DNA of 64,000 nt from Allomuricauda sp. F6463D (GTDB lineage: Bacteria; Bacteroidota; Bacteroidia; Flavobacteriales; Flavobacteriaceae). Shown here piece after piece: positions 34,536 to 43,423 of the stretch. Within the stretch, counting starts at the first letter, position 1. The number at the start of each line of letters is the position of its first letter. Location: contig NZ_JALKAN010000001.1 in the NCBI RefSeq assembly GCF_023015965.1, positions 1,510,160-1,574,159 on the forward strand, given 5' to 3'. The notes under the pieces were generated by a model that saw only the letters and a program-made list of their open reading frames with translations, searched no databases and was not told the DNA's origin. The position numbers and the translations under genes were made by a program.

Positions 34536-35630
34536 TTAAAAAGTAAGTTCGTTAAAATCGTTATAATGGACTTTTTGCTTTATAGTACCTTTGCTAAGCA
34601 CCAAAATACCTGGATTGGAACGTACTATGGTTTTTAATGTGGTTTCGTCGGTAAAATAAAACTCAAAATCCAATCCATAGGTATCGATCAACTTGTTGGC
34701 CATAGTACTACTCGATGCCGACATTCCTATTACCTTATATCCTTTTTCTTTTGCTTCTTTTGCCACTTTGGCCACTTCCTCAAAAGCTTCGTAATTACTC
34801 TTTGCCAAGTCGTAAGCTATCACCATCACCAATTTATCCTCTTCCAAAAGTTCTGCTGCATAATCTTGTCCTTCTTGCTCAATGGTAAAATCATGTATAG
34901 GTGGTTCGTATCCTGCTTGAATCTGCGTTGTTTCCACATCGATAAATTCTCCATCTACCGTAGGATAATCTCCTTCGGTAACATGAATTTCTTCCTTTCC
35001 ATTTACTTTAAATCGCCATTGATACTCATAAATAGGCTGTGGAGCATCATCGGGCACGGACATTCCTTCTTGGATATTGGCTTCAATTTTATAGGGTCTA
35101 AAATCTACGGAAGGTAGATGTGCCAAAACGTGGTTAGCAAACAGAATACTGGCCAATAGCGCTGTTGCACCAATAATCCAATTGGTCTTGGATGAAAATA
35201 ATGGAACTATAAATTTTTTACCGAAGAACAATATCAAAATAAATACCAATAGGATAACATCTTTAGTAAAGGATTCCCATGGCGTTAATTTAATAGCATC
35301 TCCAAAACATCCACAATCGGTTACTTTGTTAAAATAGGCCGAATAAAAAGTAAGAAAGGTAAAGAAGATTATCATGAGCAGAAGACTCCAAACCGTAAAT
35401 TTTGGTTTAAAACCTACAAGCAGCAACACACCGAGAATTACCTCTACAATCACTACAAAAACAGAGATTCCCAATGCCAATGGCATTAAGAACGGTAAAT
35501 CCAGTACGCTAGGACTAAAATACTCTTCCAATTTAAAGGAAAAACCCAAAGGGTCGTTCAACTTTATCAGGCCACTGATAATGAACAGTACCCCAACCAC
35601 AATTCTTGATATCCAGACCAAATATTTCAT
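34536..35630 (-). CDS. DoxX/MauE-like membrane protein with thioredoxin-like C-terminus (BT_3928 family)
   Basis: A 364-aa membrane protein. The first 175 residues form about five helices of a DoxX/MauE-like domain, with VTDCGCFGDAIKLTPWESF as the conserved double-cysteine loop. A periplasmic stretch follows, then a thioredoxin-like segment near 270-364 (KLVMVIAYDLAKSNYEAFEE, KGYKVIGMSASSS) that lacks a CxxC centre. The only cysteine pair is in the membrane domain, so a thiol or quinone redox role is plausible but not shown. Its ATG overlaps the upstream DUF1599 stop (ATGA), and tpiA follows after 26 bases. Confidence 0.85.
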   Translation of the reverse strand: MKYLVWISRIVVGVLFIISGLIKLNDPLGFSFKLEEYFSPSVLDLPFLMPLALGISVFVVIVEVILGVLLLVGFKPKFTVWSLLLMIIFFTFLTFYSAYFNKVTDCGCFGDAIKLTPWESFTKDVILLVFILILFFGKKFIVPLFSSKTNWIIGATALLASILFANHVLAHLPSVDFRPYKIEANIQEGMSVPDDAPQPIYEYQWRFKVNGKEEIHVTEGDYPTVDGEFIDVETTQIQAGYEPPIHDFTIEQEGQDYAAELLEEDKLVMVIAYDLAKSNYEAFEEVAKVAKEAKEKGYKVIGMSASSSTMANKLIDTYGLDFEFYFTDETTLKTIVRSNPGILVLSKGTIKQKVHYNDFNELTF

Positions 35631-36169
35631 TTTTCTTCGTTTAAATGAATCAATGCAAAAACCGCATAATTAACCATATCCTGATAGTTGGCATCTACCC
35701 CTTCACTAACCAATGTAGCTCCTTGATTGTCCTCAATCTGTTTTACACGCAACAACTTTTGTAAAATTAAATCCGTTAAAGAACTTACACGCATATCTCT
35801 CCACGCTTCACCATAATCATGGTTTTTGTCTTCCATTAATTTTTTTGTATTGGCCACTTCCTTATCATAGAGTTCGATTGCTTCCTCAATATCAATATCG
35901 GGTTGCTCCACGATTCCTTTTTTGATCTGGACAAGCGCCATAATGGAATAGTTTATAATACCGATAAACTCGGAACGCTCGTCTTCATCGATTTTCCTAA
36001 TCGCGTTTTGCTGAAGACCTCGAATGCGCTGTGCCTTAATAAAAATCTGATCCGTTAATGAAGGTAACCGCAGAATTCGCCAAGCGGTTCCATAATCCTT
36101 TGCTTTTTTTAAAAACAATTCCCGGCAAGTTTGTATCACCTCGTCGTATTGTTGGGAAGTATGCTGCAT
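35627..36169 (-). CDS. DUF1599 protein with internal duplication
   Basis: A 180-aa helical protein made of two copies of one unit. Copy 1 (about 10-60) reads CRELFLKKAKDYGTAWRILR then LPSLTDQIFIKAQRIRGLQ. Copy 2 (about 113-160) reads TKKLMEDKNHDYGEAWRDMR then VSSLTDLILQKLLRVKQIE. Shared residues are Lys, DYG, AWR, R and SLTD. The acidic DYG/Asp pattern on helices recalls MazG-like nucleotide pyrophosphohydrolases. It is first in its operon and divergent from folP. The function is not established. Confidence 0.88.
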   Translation of the reverse strand: MQHTSQQYDEVIQTCRELFLKKAKDYGTAWRILRLPSLTDQIFIKAQRIRGLQQNAIRKIDEDERSEFIGIINYSIMALVQIKKGIVEQPDIDIEEAIELYDKEVANTKKLMEDKNHDYGEAWRDMRVSSLTDLILQKLLRVKQIEDNQGATLVSEGVDANYQDMVNYAVFALIHLNEEK

Positions 36170-36263
36170 GTATTGTTGCTAATTTGCGTAAATTTCGTCC
36201 AACTTGATTGTGCACAAAGCACTTTGCCAAAGATAATGAAACCCAACAAAGCAGATATTTTTT

Positions 36264-37097
36264 ATGACCATAAACTGCAAAGGTGAACTCGTTGACCTAA
36301 CATCGCCTAAAGTAATGGGCATTCTTAACCTTACCCCAGACTCTTTTTTTGATGGAGGAAAGTATAAGGAGGAACGTTCCATACTTAACCAAGTTGAATA
36401 TATGCTCGACCATGGCGCCACTTTTATAGACATGGGAGCCTACAGTTCCAGGCCAGGTGCAGAGCATGTTTCCGAAGATGAAGAATTGGCAAGGATGATT
36501 CCTGTAATCAATCTTATACTGAAAAAATTTCCAGACACTTTGATCTCCGTGGACACTTTCCGTGGTAAAGTGGCTTCTAAAAGTATAGAACATGGTGCCG
36601 CGATGATCAACGATATTTCCGCAGGGAATCTGGATGATGAAATGTTTGCTACTGCCGCGAAGCATCAGGTACCCTATATTATGATGCATATGAAAGGTAC
36701 ACCGCAATCCATGCAGAAAAAAGCCACGTACGACAATCTAATAACTGATCTAAGGTCCTATTTTTCCGAAAAAATACAAAAGGCCACTTCTCAAAAAATT
36801 AACGATTTAATTATTGACCCTGGCTTTGGGTTTGCCAAAACTACTGCACAAAATTATACACTCTTAAATCACTTGGATATGTTCCAAACCTTTGGTTTAC
36901 CCATTTTAGTAGGTTTAAGCAGAAAATCAATGGTATATAAAATGTTGGATGCATCGCCAAAAGAAGCACTGAACGGAACAACGGTCTTACATACTGTCGC
37001 TCTTTTAAAAGGCGCAAACATAGTTCGGGCCCACGATGTTAGGGAAGCTTCAGAATGCATTAAACTTGTGGGAGCCTTAAAAGAAAACGCGCTCTAA
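36264..37097 (+). CDS. folP: dihydropteroate synthase
   Basis: Condenses para-aminobenzoate with dihydropterin pyrophosphate in folate synthesis. The 277-aa TIM barrel has the signatures VMGILNLTPDSFFDGG, FIDMGAYSSRPGA, ISVDTFRGKVA, INDISAGN, IIDPGFGFAKT and VGLSRKSM. It is divergent from DUF1599 (94 bp) and followed 44 bases later by cdaA, an order I know from other Flavobacteriaceae. Confidence 0.97.
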   Translation: MTINCKGELVDLTSPKVMGILNLTPDSFFDGGKYKEERSILNQVEYMLDHGATFIDMGAYSSRPGAEHVSEDEELARMIPVINLILKKFPDTLISVDTFRGKVASKSIEHGAAMINDISAGNLDDEMFATAAKHQVPYIMMHMKGTPQSMQKKATYDNLITDLRSYFSEKIQKATSQKINDLIIDPGFGFAKTTAQNYTLLNHLDMFQTFGLPILVGLSRKSMVYKMLDASPKEALNGTTVLHTVALLKGANIVRAHDVREASECIKLVGALKENAL

Positions 37098-37141
37098 TTT
37101 GATGTTCTCTTAATTTTGCTAATTTTACAAAAACACTGCGG

Positions 37142-37930
37142 TTGGATTTTTTTAATTTTCTCGAATTTAAGGTTACAGATATCATCGACATAGTCCTTGT
37201 AGCCGCACTTCTATACTACATTTACAAATTGGTCAAAGGCACAGTAGCTATTAATATCTTTATTGGCATTGTGATTGTATGGGCGCTATGGAAGCTAACC
37301 GAACTTCTTCAAATGCAGATGATCAGCAGTATGGTCGGTGGTTTTATGAACATTGGGCTGATTGCCTTAATCATAGTGTTTCAACAGGAAATACGGAAGT
37401 TTTTGTTGATGATAGGTTCTACGAATTTTGCCTCCAAACGAAACATTTTCAAACATTTTAAATTTTTAAAGCAGGAGGTCATTTTAACAAGTACCAACGT
37501 CGATGCAATAATTGGTGCATGTGAACGTATGGGTACTTCTAAAACAGGTGCCCTAATTGTTATCGAACGAAACAATTCATTGGATTTTGTAAAATCCACT
37601 GGTGATGCGATGAACGTAAAGATCAACCAGCCCATTTTAGAAAGTATTTTTTTTAAAAACAGTCCCTTGCATGATGGTGCCATCGTTATTCAGGATAACT
37701 ATATTACAGCAACTAGAGTAATCTTACCTGTTTCCAACGACCGTAATATTCCGCTTCGTTTTGGATTACGGCATAGAGCGGCCGTAGGCATCACAGAAAA
37801 AACCGATGCACTCTGTTTGGTTGTAAGCGAAGAAACAGGGTCCATATCTTTTATTAAAAATGGTGAGTTCGTTCCTTTTAAGGGAACAGAAGAACTGATT
37901 AAGCGTATTAAAAAGGATTTGGAACAATGA
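37142..37930 (+). CDS. cdaA: diadenylate cyclase CdaA
   Basis: Makes the second messenger c-di-AMP from two ATP. The 262-aa protein has three N-terminal helices (residues about 12-80) and a DAC domain with both required motifs: LHDGAIVIQ (D178-G179-A180) and LRHRAAVG. It begins with TTG; no ATG fits without losing the first helix. A TAATTTTG box at 37111-37118 could drive it apart from folP. Its stop overlaps the next start as ATGA, which couples it to the DUF3667 gene. Confidence 0.95.
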   Translation: MDFFNFLEFKVTDIIDIVLVAALLYYIYKLVKGTVAINIFIGIVIVWALWKLTELLQMQMISSMVGGFMNIGLIALIIVFQQEIRKFLLMIGSTNFASKRNIFKHFKFLKQEVILTSTNVDAIIGACERMGTSKTGALIVIERNNSLDFVKSTGDAMNVKINQPILESIFFKNSPLHDGAIVIQDNYITATRVILPVSNDRNIPLRFGLRHRAAVGITEKTDALCLVVSEETGSISFIKNGEFVPFKGTEELIKRIKKDLEQ

Positions 37931-38709
37931 ATTGTAAAAATTGTGACGCAAGACTACGAACAGATTTCCTTTATTGTCCAGCTTGTGGCGCAAAAATGAT
38001 TCGCAATAGAATTACCTCTAAAAATCTATGGGACGATTTCTTAGAAGGATATTTTAATCTCGACAATACTTTCATAAAGACCTTTATTCATTTGTTCAGC
38101 AAACCTGAAGTGGTAATAGAGGGGTACTTGCAAGGTGTCCGTAGAAAATACCTGAATCCCATTAGCTATATTGGAATTGCATTAACCCTTTCTGGTATAG
38201 TTGTATTTCTGATGGCAAAGTCCATAGATTTTATGGAGTTTGATATTTTCGAAACAGGTGCCCAAACCGTTTATCAAGAAAAACTGATGGGCTTTATCTT
38301 GGACTATCAAGCTTTGATTTTCATGATTTACATCCCTTTAATAGCCATATCCAGCTGGTTATGTTTTGATAAAAAGAAATACAATTTTGCAGAGCGGATC
38401 ATAATATTCATGTACACTCTTGCCCATTTCAGTCTTTTTAGCTTTATTCCCTCAATTTTAGTACTTCTATTTATTCCAGAACATTATATAAACTATTCAT
38501 TGGTCGCTTCTCTGGCTATGATCGTTTATGTATCTTACGTTATAATAAGAATATCAAGCTCAAATGGTATTGCTCTAATATCCAGATTGTTCCTGTTCTA
38601 TTTTATTTTGGCAGTTCTTTATTTATTCACCTCAATATTGACACCTGTCATAATGCTATTGATAGGAGAAATAAGAATTGAAGATTTATTGCCTTCACCA
38701 CAAAACTGA
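37927..38709 (+). CDS. DUF3667 membrane protein with N-terminal zinc ribbon
   Basis: A 260-aa protein. The first 20 residues form a zinc ribbon (CKNCDARLRTDFLYCPACGA, two CxxC pairs). Then comes a short amphipathic part (DNTFIKTFIHLFSKPEVVIE) and five or so membrane helices. DUF3667 proteins are common in Bacteroidota and have no proven role. The four-base overlap with cdaA means both are made in a fixed ratio, so a link to c-di-AMP signalling is a reasonable guess. Confidence 0.88.
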   Translation: MNCKNCDARLRTDFLYCPACGAKMIRNRITSKNLWDDFLEGYFNLDNTFIKTFIHLFSKPEVVIEGYLQGVRRKYLNPISYIGIALTLSGIVVFLMAKSIDFMEFDIFETGAQTVYQEKLMGFILDYQALIFMIYIPLIAISSWLCFDKKKYNFAERIIIFMYTLAHFSLFSFIPSILVLLFIPEHYINYSLVASLAMIVYVSYVIIRISSSNGIALISRLFLFYFILAVLYLFTSILTPVIMLLIGEIRIEDLLPSPQN

Positions 38710-40482
38710 TCAAGCCACTTCCTCCGCCAAGAACTGGGCATTGTAGAGGTCATTATAGTACCCGCCTTTTTCCAAAAGTTCCTTGTGGGTTCCGGTTTCA
38801 ATGATTTTACCGGCGTCCATTACAATGATCTTATCGGCTTTTTTAATGGTTGCCAAGCGGTGGGCAATAATAATGGAGGTTCTGCCTTCGGTAATCTTGT
38901 CCGTAGCCTGTTGAATCAGCTGTTCCGAATAGGTATCCACCGATGAGGTGGCCTCGTCCAAAACCAATATACTTGGATTGCTCACATAAGCTCGCAAAAA
39001 GGCAATTAATTGGCGTTGTCCACTCGAAAGCATAGTGCCACGCTCTTTTACATTATATTGATATTCTCCCGGCAGACTTGAAATAAATTCGTGTACACCT
39101 ATCTGTTTGGCAGCAGCTTCGATTTGCGCTGTGGTAACGGATTCATCACGTAGTGAAATGTTGTTTGCAATGGTATCTGCAAATAGGAAAACATCTTGCA
39201 GTACAACGGCAATATGCGAACGGAGTGATTTTAAAGTATAATCATCCAAACACACATCATCCACCAGTATTTTTCCTGAATTGATTTCATAAAATCTATT
39301 GAGTAGATTGATAATAGTTGATTTTCCCGCTCCAGTGGCACCTACTATGGCAACCGTTTCTCCCGCATTCACCTTAAATGATATACCATGGAGCACTTCC
39401 TCATCCGGCACATAACCAAAATGAACATCTTTAAATTCAATATTTCCTTTAACGGATTGTTTCTCAACTTTTCCATTATCATCAATATGGCTATCTGTGT
39501 CCAAAATTTTGAATACACGGTTGGCTGCTACCATACCCATCTGCAGCGTATTAAACTTATCGGCAATCTGACGAAGTGGTCGGAACAACAGATCCATCAA
39601 GAAAAAGAAGGCTACAATGGCTCCTTTGTTGTCCAATCCAACATTCTCTATATTCTGAATCACCCCAAAATACACCACCAATCCTATACCTATGGAGTTG
39701 GAAATTTCAGCTATTGGGAAAAATATAGAGTTATACCATACCGTTTTCAACCATGCATTTTGGTGCTTTTCATTGATGACACGGAACTTTTCCTTTTCAA
39801 TTTCCTCACGATTGAAAAGTTGCACGATTTTCATTCCGGCAATTCGTTCCTGTACGAACGAATTAAGGTTGGACACTTGGGCACGCACTTCAACAAAAGC
39901 CACTTTCATGGCTTGTTGGAATAAACGGGTTGCAATTAAAATAATAGGCAGGATAGCAAATACAATCAAGGCCAATTTCCAATTGATAATCACCATAATA
40001 ATTGCTGCGGACAGCATTTTTAAGGCATCGGCAACTATCATAAAAAAGCCTTGACTAAAAATCTCACCAATTCGCTGCATATCCGCAACCGCCCTTGTCA
40101 CCAGCACACCAATCGAGGAATTATCAAAGTAGGTCATTTTAAAACTGGTCATCTTTTCAAAAAGATTGATTCGGATATCTTTGATTACTGATTCCCCTAA
40201 AAGGTTTGCGTAGTAGTTGAACAACAATTGGGTGGTTACCTGACCGAGCAAGAAAGCCATCATAAACAACACATTTTGGAGCAGTTCTCCTGCATCCCGG
40301 TTCTCCAAAGATTCGTTTATAATGGTTTTTACCAGTAAGGGTATGCCAATGGCAAATGCTGCAGACAAAATAGCAACTATAGCTACCAACCAAAAAATAC
40401 CCCTGTAGGGCCTGGTCCGCGAAAAAACCCGCTTGAACAATCTAAAATCAAACGCTTTTCCTATTTCATCTTTTTTGCTCAT
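38710..40482 (-). CDS. ABC exporter, fused membrane and ATPase domains (MsbA-like)
   Basis: A 590-aa half-transporter that works as a dimer in the inner membrane. Six helices span residues about 30-320. The nucleotide-binding domain has Walker A VGATGAGKST, the Q-loop VLQDVFLFADT, signature LSSGQRQLI, Walker B SILVLDEATSSVD and the H-loop IIAHRLATI. The substrate is unknown; lipid or drug export is usual for this class. The ATG at 40482 is preferred over a TTG one codon earlier. Its start overlaps the end of truA by 17 bases, so they form an operon. Confidence 0.93.
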   Translation of the reverse strand: MSKKDEIGKAFDFRLFKRVFSRTRPYRGIFWLVAIVAILSAAFAIGIPLLVKTIINESLENRDAGELLQNVLFMMAFLLGQVTTQLLFNYYANLLGESVIKDIRINLFEKMTSFKMTYFDNSSIGVLVTRAVADMQRIGEIFSQGFFMIVADALKMLSAAIIMVIINWKLALIVFAILPIILIATRLFQQAMKVAFVEVRAQVSNLNSFVQERIAGMKIVQLFNREEIEKEKFRVINEKHQNAWLKTVWYNSIFFPIAEISNSIGIGLVVYFGVIQNIENVGLDNKGAIVAFFFLMDLLFRPLRQIADKFNTLQMGMVAANRVFKILDTDSHIDDNGKVEKQSVKGNIEFKDVHFGYVPDEEVLHGISFKVNAGETVAIVGATGAGKSTIINLLNRFYEINSGKILVDDVCLDDYTLKSLRSHIAVVLQDVFLFADTIANNISLRDESVTTAQIEAAAKQIGVHEFISSLPGEYQYNVKERGTMLSSGQRQLIAFLRAYVSNPSILVLDEATSSVDTYSEQLIQQATDKITEGRTSIIIAHRLATIKKADKIIVMDAGKIIETGTHKELLEKGGYYNDLYNAQFLAEEVA

Positions 40483-41221
40483 CAAAAATTTCTTCTGGAT
40501 ATGAAACCTTGGTCAAATATAATCCTTTTGCAGGGACGGAGACTCCTGCCTTACTTCTATCCTTACTGGCAATAACTTTATGGATATCATTGGGAGACAT
40601 TTTGCCCATACCCACTTCCAATAATGTGCCTACTACGGCACGAACCATATTTCTTAAAAAACGATCTGCTGTGATAGTGAACACCAATTTTTTCTCATCT
40701 TTTCTCCAATGGGCTTGCCGCACATCACAATTAAATGTCTTAACATCTGTATTGGATTTTGAAAAACATTCAAAATCGGTGTATTCGGACAGCAAGTTGG
40801 CGGATTGGTTCATAGCATCCAATTCCACAGGATGTTTCACAAAATGTGCATAATCAAAAAGAAAAGGGTCCTTTTCCTTTACCAACCAATATTCGTAGGT
40901 GCGTTCCAAGGCATCAAACCTTGCATGTGCATCATGCTTAACTTTAGTGATTTTCTGTACGGCTATATCTACCGGCAGAAATGCATTGAGTCTATCTTTC
41001 AATTGCACAGAATCTTCGATTTCAACAAAGTCAAAATGTGCAAACATTTCCCTTGCATGCACCCCAGCATCCGTTCTGCCTGCTCCTACAACTTCGACTT
41101 TCTGTCGCAATAGTGTGGACAGTGCATTCTGCAATACCTCCTGCACGGTTATGGCGTTGGGTTGTTTCTGCCATCCGTGATATGCTTTCCCGAAATAAGA
41201 AAATTGGATAAAATATCTCAA
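40466..41221 (-). CDS. truA: tRNA pseudouridine(38-40) synthase
   Basis: Isomerises uridines 38-40 of the anticodon stem in many tRNAs. The 251-aa protein has the TruA motif VVGAGRTDAGVHAREMFAHF with the catalytic Asp, HDAHARFDALERTYEYWL, and RFLRNMVRAVVGTLLEVGMG. The C-terminus overlaps the ABC exporter gene. It is divergent from the phosphoesterase at 41310. Confidence 0.96.
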   Translation of the reverse strand: MRYFIQFSYFGKAYHGWQKQPNAITVQEVLQNALSTLLRQKVEVVGAGRTDAGVHAREMFAHFDFVEIEDSVQLKDRLNAFLPVDIAVQKITKVKHDAHARFDALERTYEYWLVKEKDPFLFDYAHFVKHPVELDAMNQSANLLSEYTDFECFSKSNTDVKTFNCDVRQAHWRKDEKKLVFTITADRFLRNMVRAVVGTLLEVGMGKMSPNDIHKVIASKDRSKAGVSVPAKGLYLTKVSYPEEIFDEQKR

Positions 41222-41309
41222 TAGAATGCCTTAATTTTAGATCGATAAAGATAATTCAATCCCAATCAACATAAATCCAAGCCTAAGCTTTTAGCATATT
41301 TTTAGCGAA

Positions 41310-41804
41310 ATGACCAAAATTCTGTTGCTTTCCGATACCCATGGCCATATGGACAAAACTATTCTAAAATATGCTGCGATGGCTGATGAAATATGGCATG
41401 CAGGGGATATTGGAAATCTCTCTGTAACAGATCAATTGGAAGCGTTAAAACCTGTTCGCGGGGTTCACGGAAATATTGATGATCACATTATACAAAAGGA
41501 ATTCCCGGAAAACAATCGATTTATGTGCGAGGGTGTGGACGTTTGGATAACGCACATTGGTGGCTATCCAAACAGATATAATGTAAAAATCAGGGAGGAA
41601 ATAAAGAGCAATCCACCCAAACTTTTTATTTGTGGACATTCCCATATTTTAAAAGTTATGCACGACAAAAAACTCAATCTGCTGCACATGAACCCAGGGG
41701 CGTGTGGCAAGCATGGTTTTCACCAAATACGGACCATGCTTCGTTTTTCGATAAACGGGGATAAAATCACTGACCTTGAAGTTATTGAATTAGGAAAAAG
41801 ATAA
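41310..41804 (+). CDS. YfcE/MJ0936-type metallophosphoesterase
   Basis: A 164-aa calcineurin-like phosphodiesterase of the small YfcE class, cytoplasmic. All dimetal-site motifs are visible: LLLSDTHGH, WHAGDIGN, RGVHGNIDD, WITHIGG and FICGHSHI. The physiological substrate is unknown. Two bases separate its stop from the next start, so it is co-transcribed with the PqqB-like gene. Confidence 0.9.
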   Translation: MTKILLLSDTHGHMDKTILKYAAMADEIWHAGDIGNLSVTDQLEALKPVRGVHGNIDDHIIQKEFPENNRFMCEGVDVWITHIGGYPNRYNVKIREEIKSNPPKLFICGHSHILKVMHDKKLNLLHMNPGACGKHGFHQIRTMLRFSINGDKITDLEVIELGKR

Positions 41805-41806
41805 TT

Positions 41807-42757
41807 ATGAAAAACTGTTTGATTGTATTGGCAATCCTTTTAGGATCATGTACTTCTTCCAAGAAGGACGATGCCACCAACCAACCAGAACAAAGCACTG
41901 TATCATTATATGTATTGGGTACTGTGCAAGATGGAGGAAGTCCCCATATAGGGTGCCAAAAATCTTGTTGTGCGGAATTGTTCCATAATCCCGAACCAAA
42001 TCGCAAAGTGGTATCATTGGGGGTGATTGACCACACAAACAATAGGAGCTATCTTTTTGAAGCCACACCCGACATGACTTCCCAGCTAAAACTATTGAAA
42101 GAGCATGCACAAAACACGAATGAAACACCTAATGGTATTTTCCTCACACACGCCCATATTGGTCATTATACAGGTTTGATGTATTTTGGAAGAGAGGCCT
42201 TTGGAGGGAAAAACATTCCTATTTATGCTATGCCCGGAATGAAATTGTTCTTGGAAACTAATGGACCATGGGAACAACTTGTTCGTTTAAACAATATTGC
42301 AATCCAGCCACTGCAAAATGAAGTAAAAACAACGCTTACCCCAAACCTCACCGTAGTTCCATTTAAGGTACCGCATAGGGATGAGTATTCAGAAACTGTT
42401 GGCTATAAAATCATTGGACCGAACAAATCAGCACTATTTATACCCGATATCGACAAATGGTCCAAATGGGAAAAAGATATTGTAAAAGAAATCCAAACGG
42501 TTGATTTCGCATTCTTGGATGCCACATTTTTTGATGGGCCTGAAATCAATACCAGAGATATTGGTGAAATCCCTCATCCTTTTGTAGTAGAAAGCATGGA
42601 ACTTTTTGAAAATCTTTCAAAAGTTGACAAATCCAAGATTCATTTTATACACTTTAATCATACAAATGCGCTTTTGAACAAAAAAAGCAGTAAGTATCAA
42701 GAAGTTCTGTCAAAAGGATTTAACATCGCAGAATTTAACGAGCGGTTTAGCTTATAA
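41807..42757 (+). CDS. PqqB-like metallo-beta-lactamase-fold lipoprotein
   Basis: A 316-aa MBL-fold hydrolase with a lipobox signal (ILLGSC), so exported, unlike PqqB itself. The N-terminal LGTVQDGGSPHIGCQKSCC with several cysteines and the FLTHAHIGHYTGLMYFGREA loop are typical of the PqqB branch. In the metal motif HxHxDH the Asp is Gly here (HAHIGH). VPHRDEYSE, ALFIPDIDKW and IHFIHFNHTN supply other candidate ligands. No pqqA, pqqC, pqqD or pqqE is near, so it does not make PQQ here. A strong terminator follows. Confidence 0.85.
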   Translation: MKNCLIVLAILLGSCTSSKKDDATNQPEQSTVSLYVLGTVQDGGSPHIGCQKSCCAELFHNPEPNRKVVSLGVIDHTNNRSYLFEATPDMTSQLKLLKEHAQNTNETPNGIFLTHAHIGHYTGLMYFGREAFGGKNIPIYAMPGMKLFLETNGPWEQLVRLNNIAIQPLQNEVKTTLTPNLTVVPFKVPHRDEYSETVGYKIIGPNKSALFIPDIDKWSKWEKDIVKEIQTVDFAFLDATFFDGPEINTRDIGEIPHPFVVESMELFENLSKVDKSKIHFIHFNHTNALLNKKSSKYQEVLSKGFNIAEFNERFSL

Positions 42758-42767
42758 ATTTAAAAGT

Positions 42768-42796
42768 AAAAACCCCGGCCAAAGCCGGGGTTTTTT
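42768..42796. terminator. terminator after the PqqB-like gene, bidirectional
   Basis: AAACCCCGGC (42770-42779) pairs with GCCGGGGTTT (42784-42793) around a four-base loop and runs into TTTTTT. The gene on the other strand ends at 42824, so it can serve both. Confidence 0.93.
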
Positions 42797-42823
42797 CGCA
42801 CTAATACTACTAAGATGTTAGGT

Positions 42824-43234
42824 TCAACGTAAGCGATCAACAGATTTTACAAGATCTTCATCCTTTTTGATAGCCCTGTTGGCCAGGACCAGAAAAACGA
42901 TAGAAAATACAGGAATCAGCATCCCAATACCCTTCTCAGAAACTCCAGTTCCTCCGGATAAGCTTAGTGATCGATAAACGAAAAATCCTAGTAAAAAAAG
43001 GTTCAATATCATATTCAATCTGTTTACCACAAATTGATTTTGTCTTTTTTTGTACATAACTATTGAAATTACGGCGAGTACAGTTACCACATAAAATGCA
43101 AGGCTCAATACAACTTGGTCTTGAGCAAATACCTCCTTGCCACCTACCTCTACCCATAAATTCAGAAAAAATGGAAGCACACCCGAAATAAGGCCCACCA
43201 ACAATAAAAAAAACGTCTGTATTCGCTGAATCAT
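42824..43234 (-). CDS. DUF4293 family membrane protein
   Basis: A 136-aa membrane protein with four helices, starting at the ATG MIQRIQTFFLLLVGLISGVL (43234); an in-frame TTG four codons upstream is less likely. DUF4293 is Bacteroidota-specific and uncharacterised. It is commonly next to rho, as here (divergent, 190 bp). Confidence 0.88.
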   Translation of the reverse strand: MIQRIQTFFLLLVGLISGVLPFFLNLWVEVGGKEVFAQDQVVLSLAFYVVTVLAVISIVMYKKRQNQFVVNRLNMILNLFLLGFFVYRSLSLSGGTGVSEKGIGMLIPVFSIVFLVLANRAIKKDEDLVKSVDRLR

Positions 43235-43423
43235 TGTGCAAATCAATTTCGAAAAGCAAAAATAGGTGTCTTTTTGAGAAATTAAGCCTTATTCTTGAAA
43301 AATAATTCGTAATATTGTCCAGTTATTATAAAGTACCTACCTTGGAATCCTTTAATCCAGTAGCATCCAAATAACTTTACTTCATATTTAGAATCACACA
43401 AGTTTAACTTATTTCAATACTTA

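Noticed and set aside
41807..42757. PQQ biosynthesis locus
   Set aside because: Only a PqqB-like fold is present, it is a lipoprotein, and no other pqq gene is adjacent.
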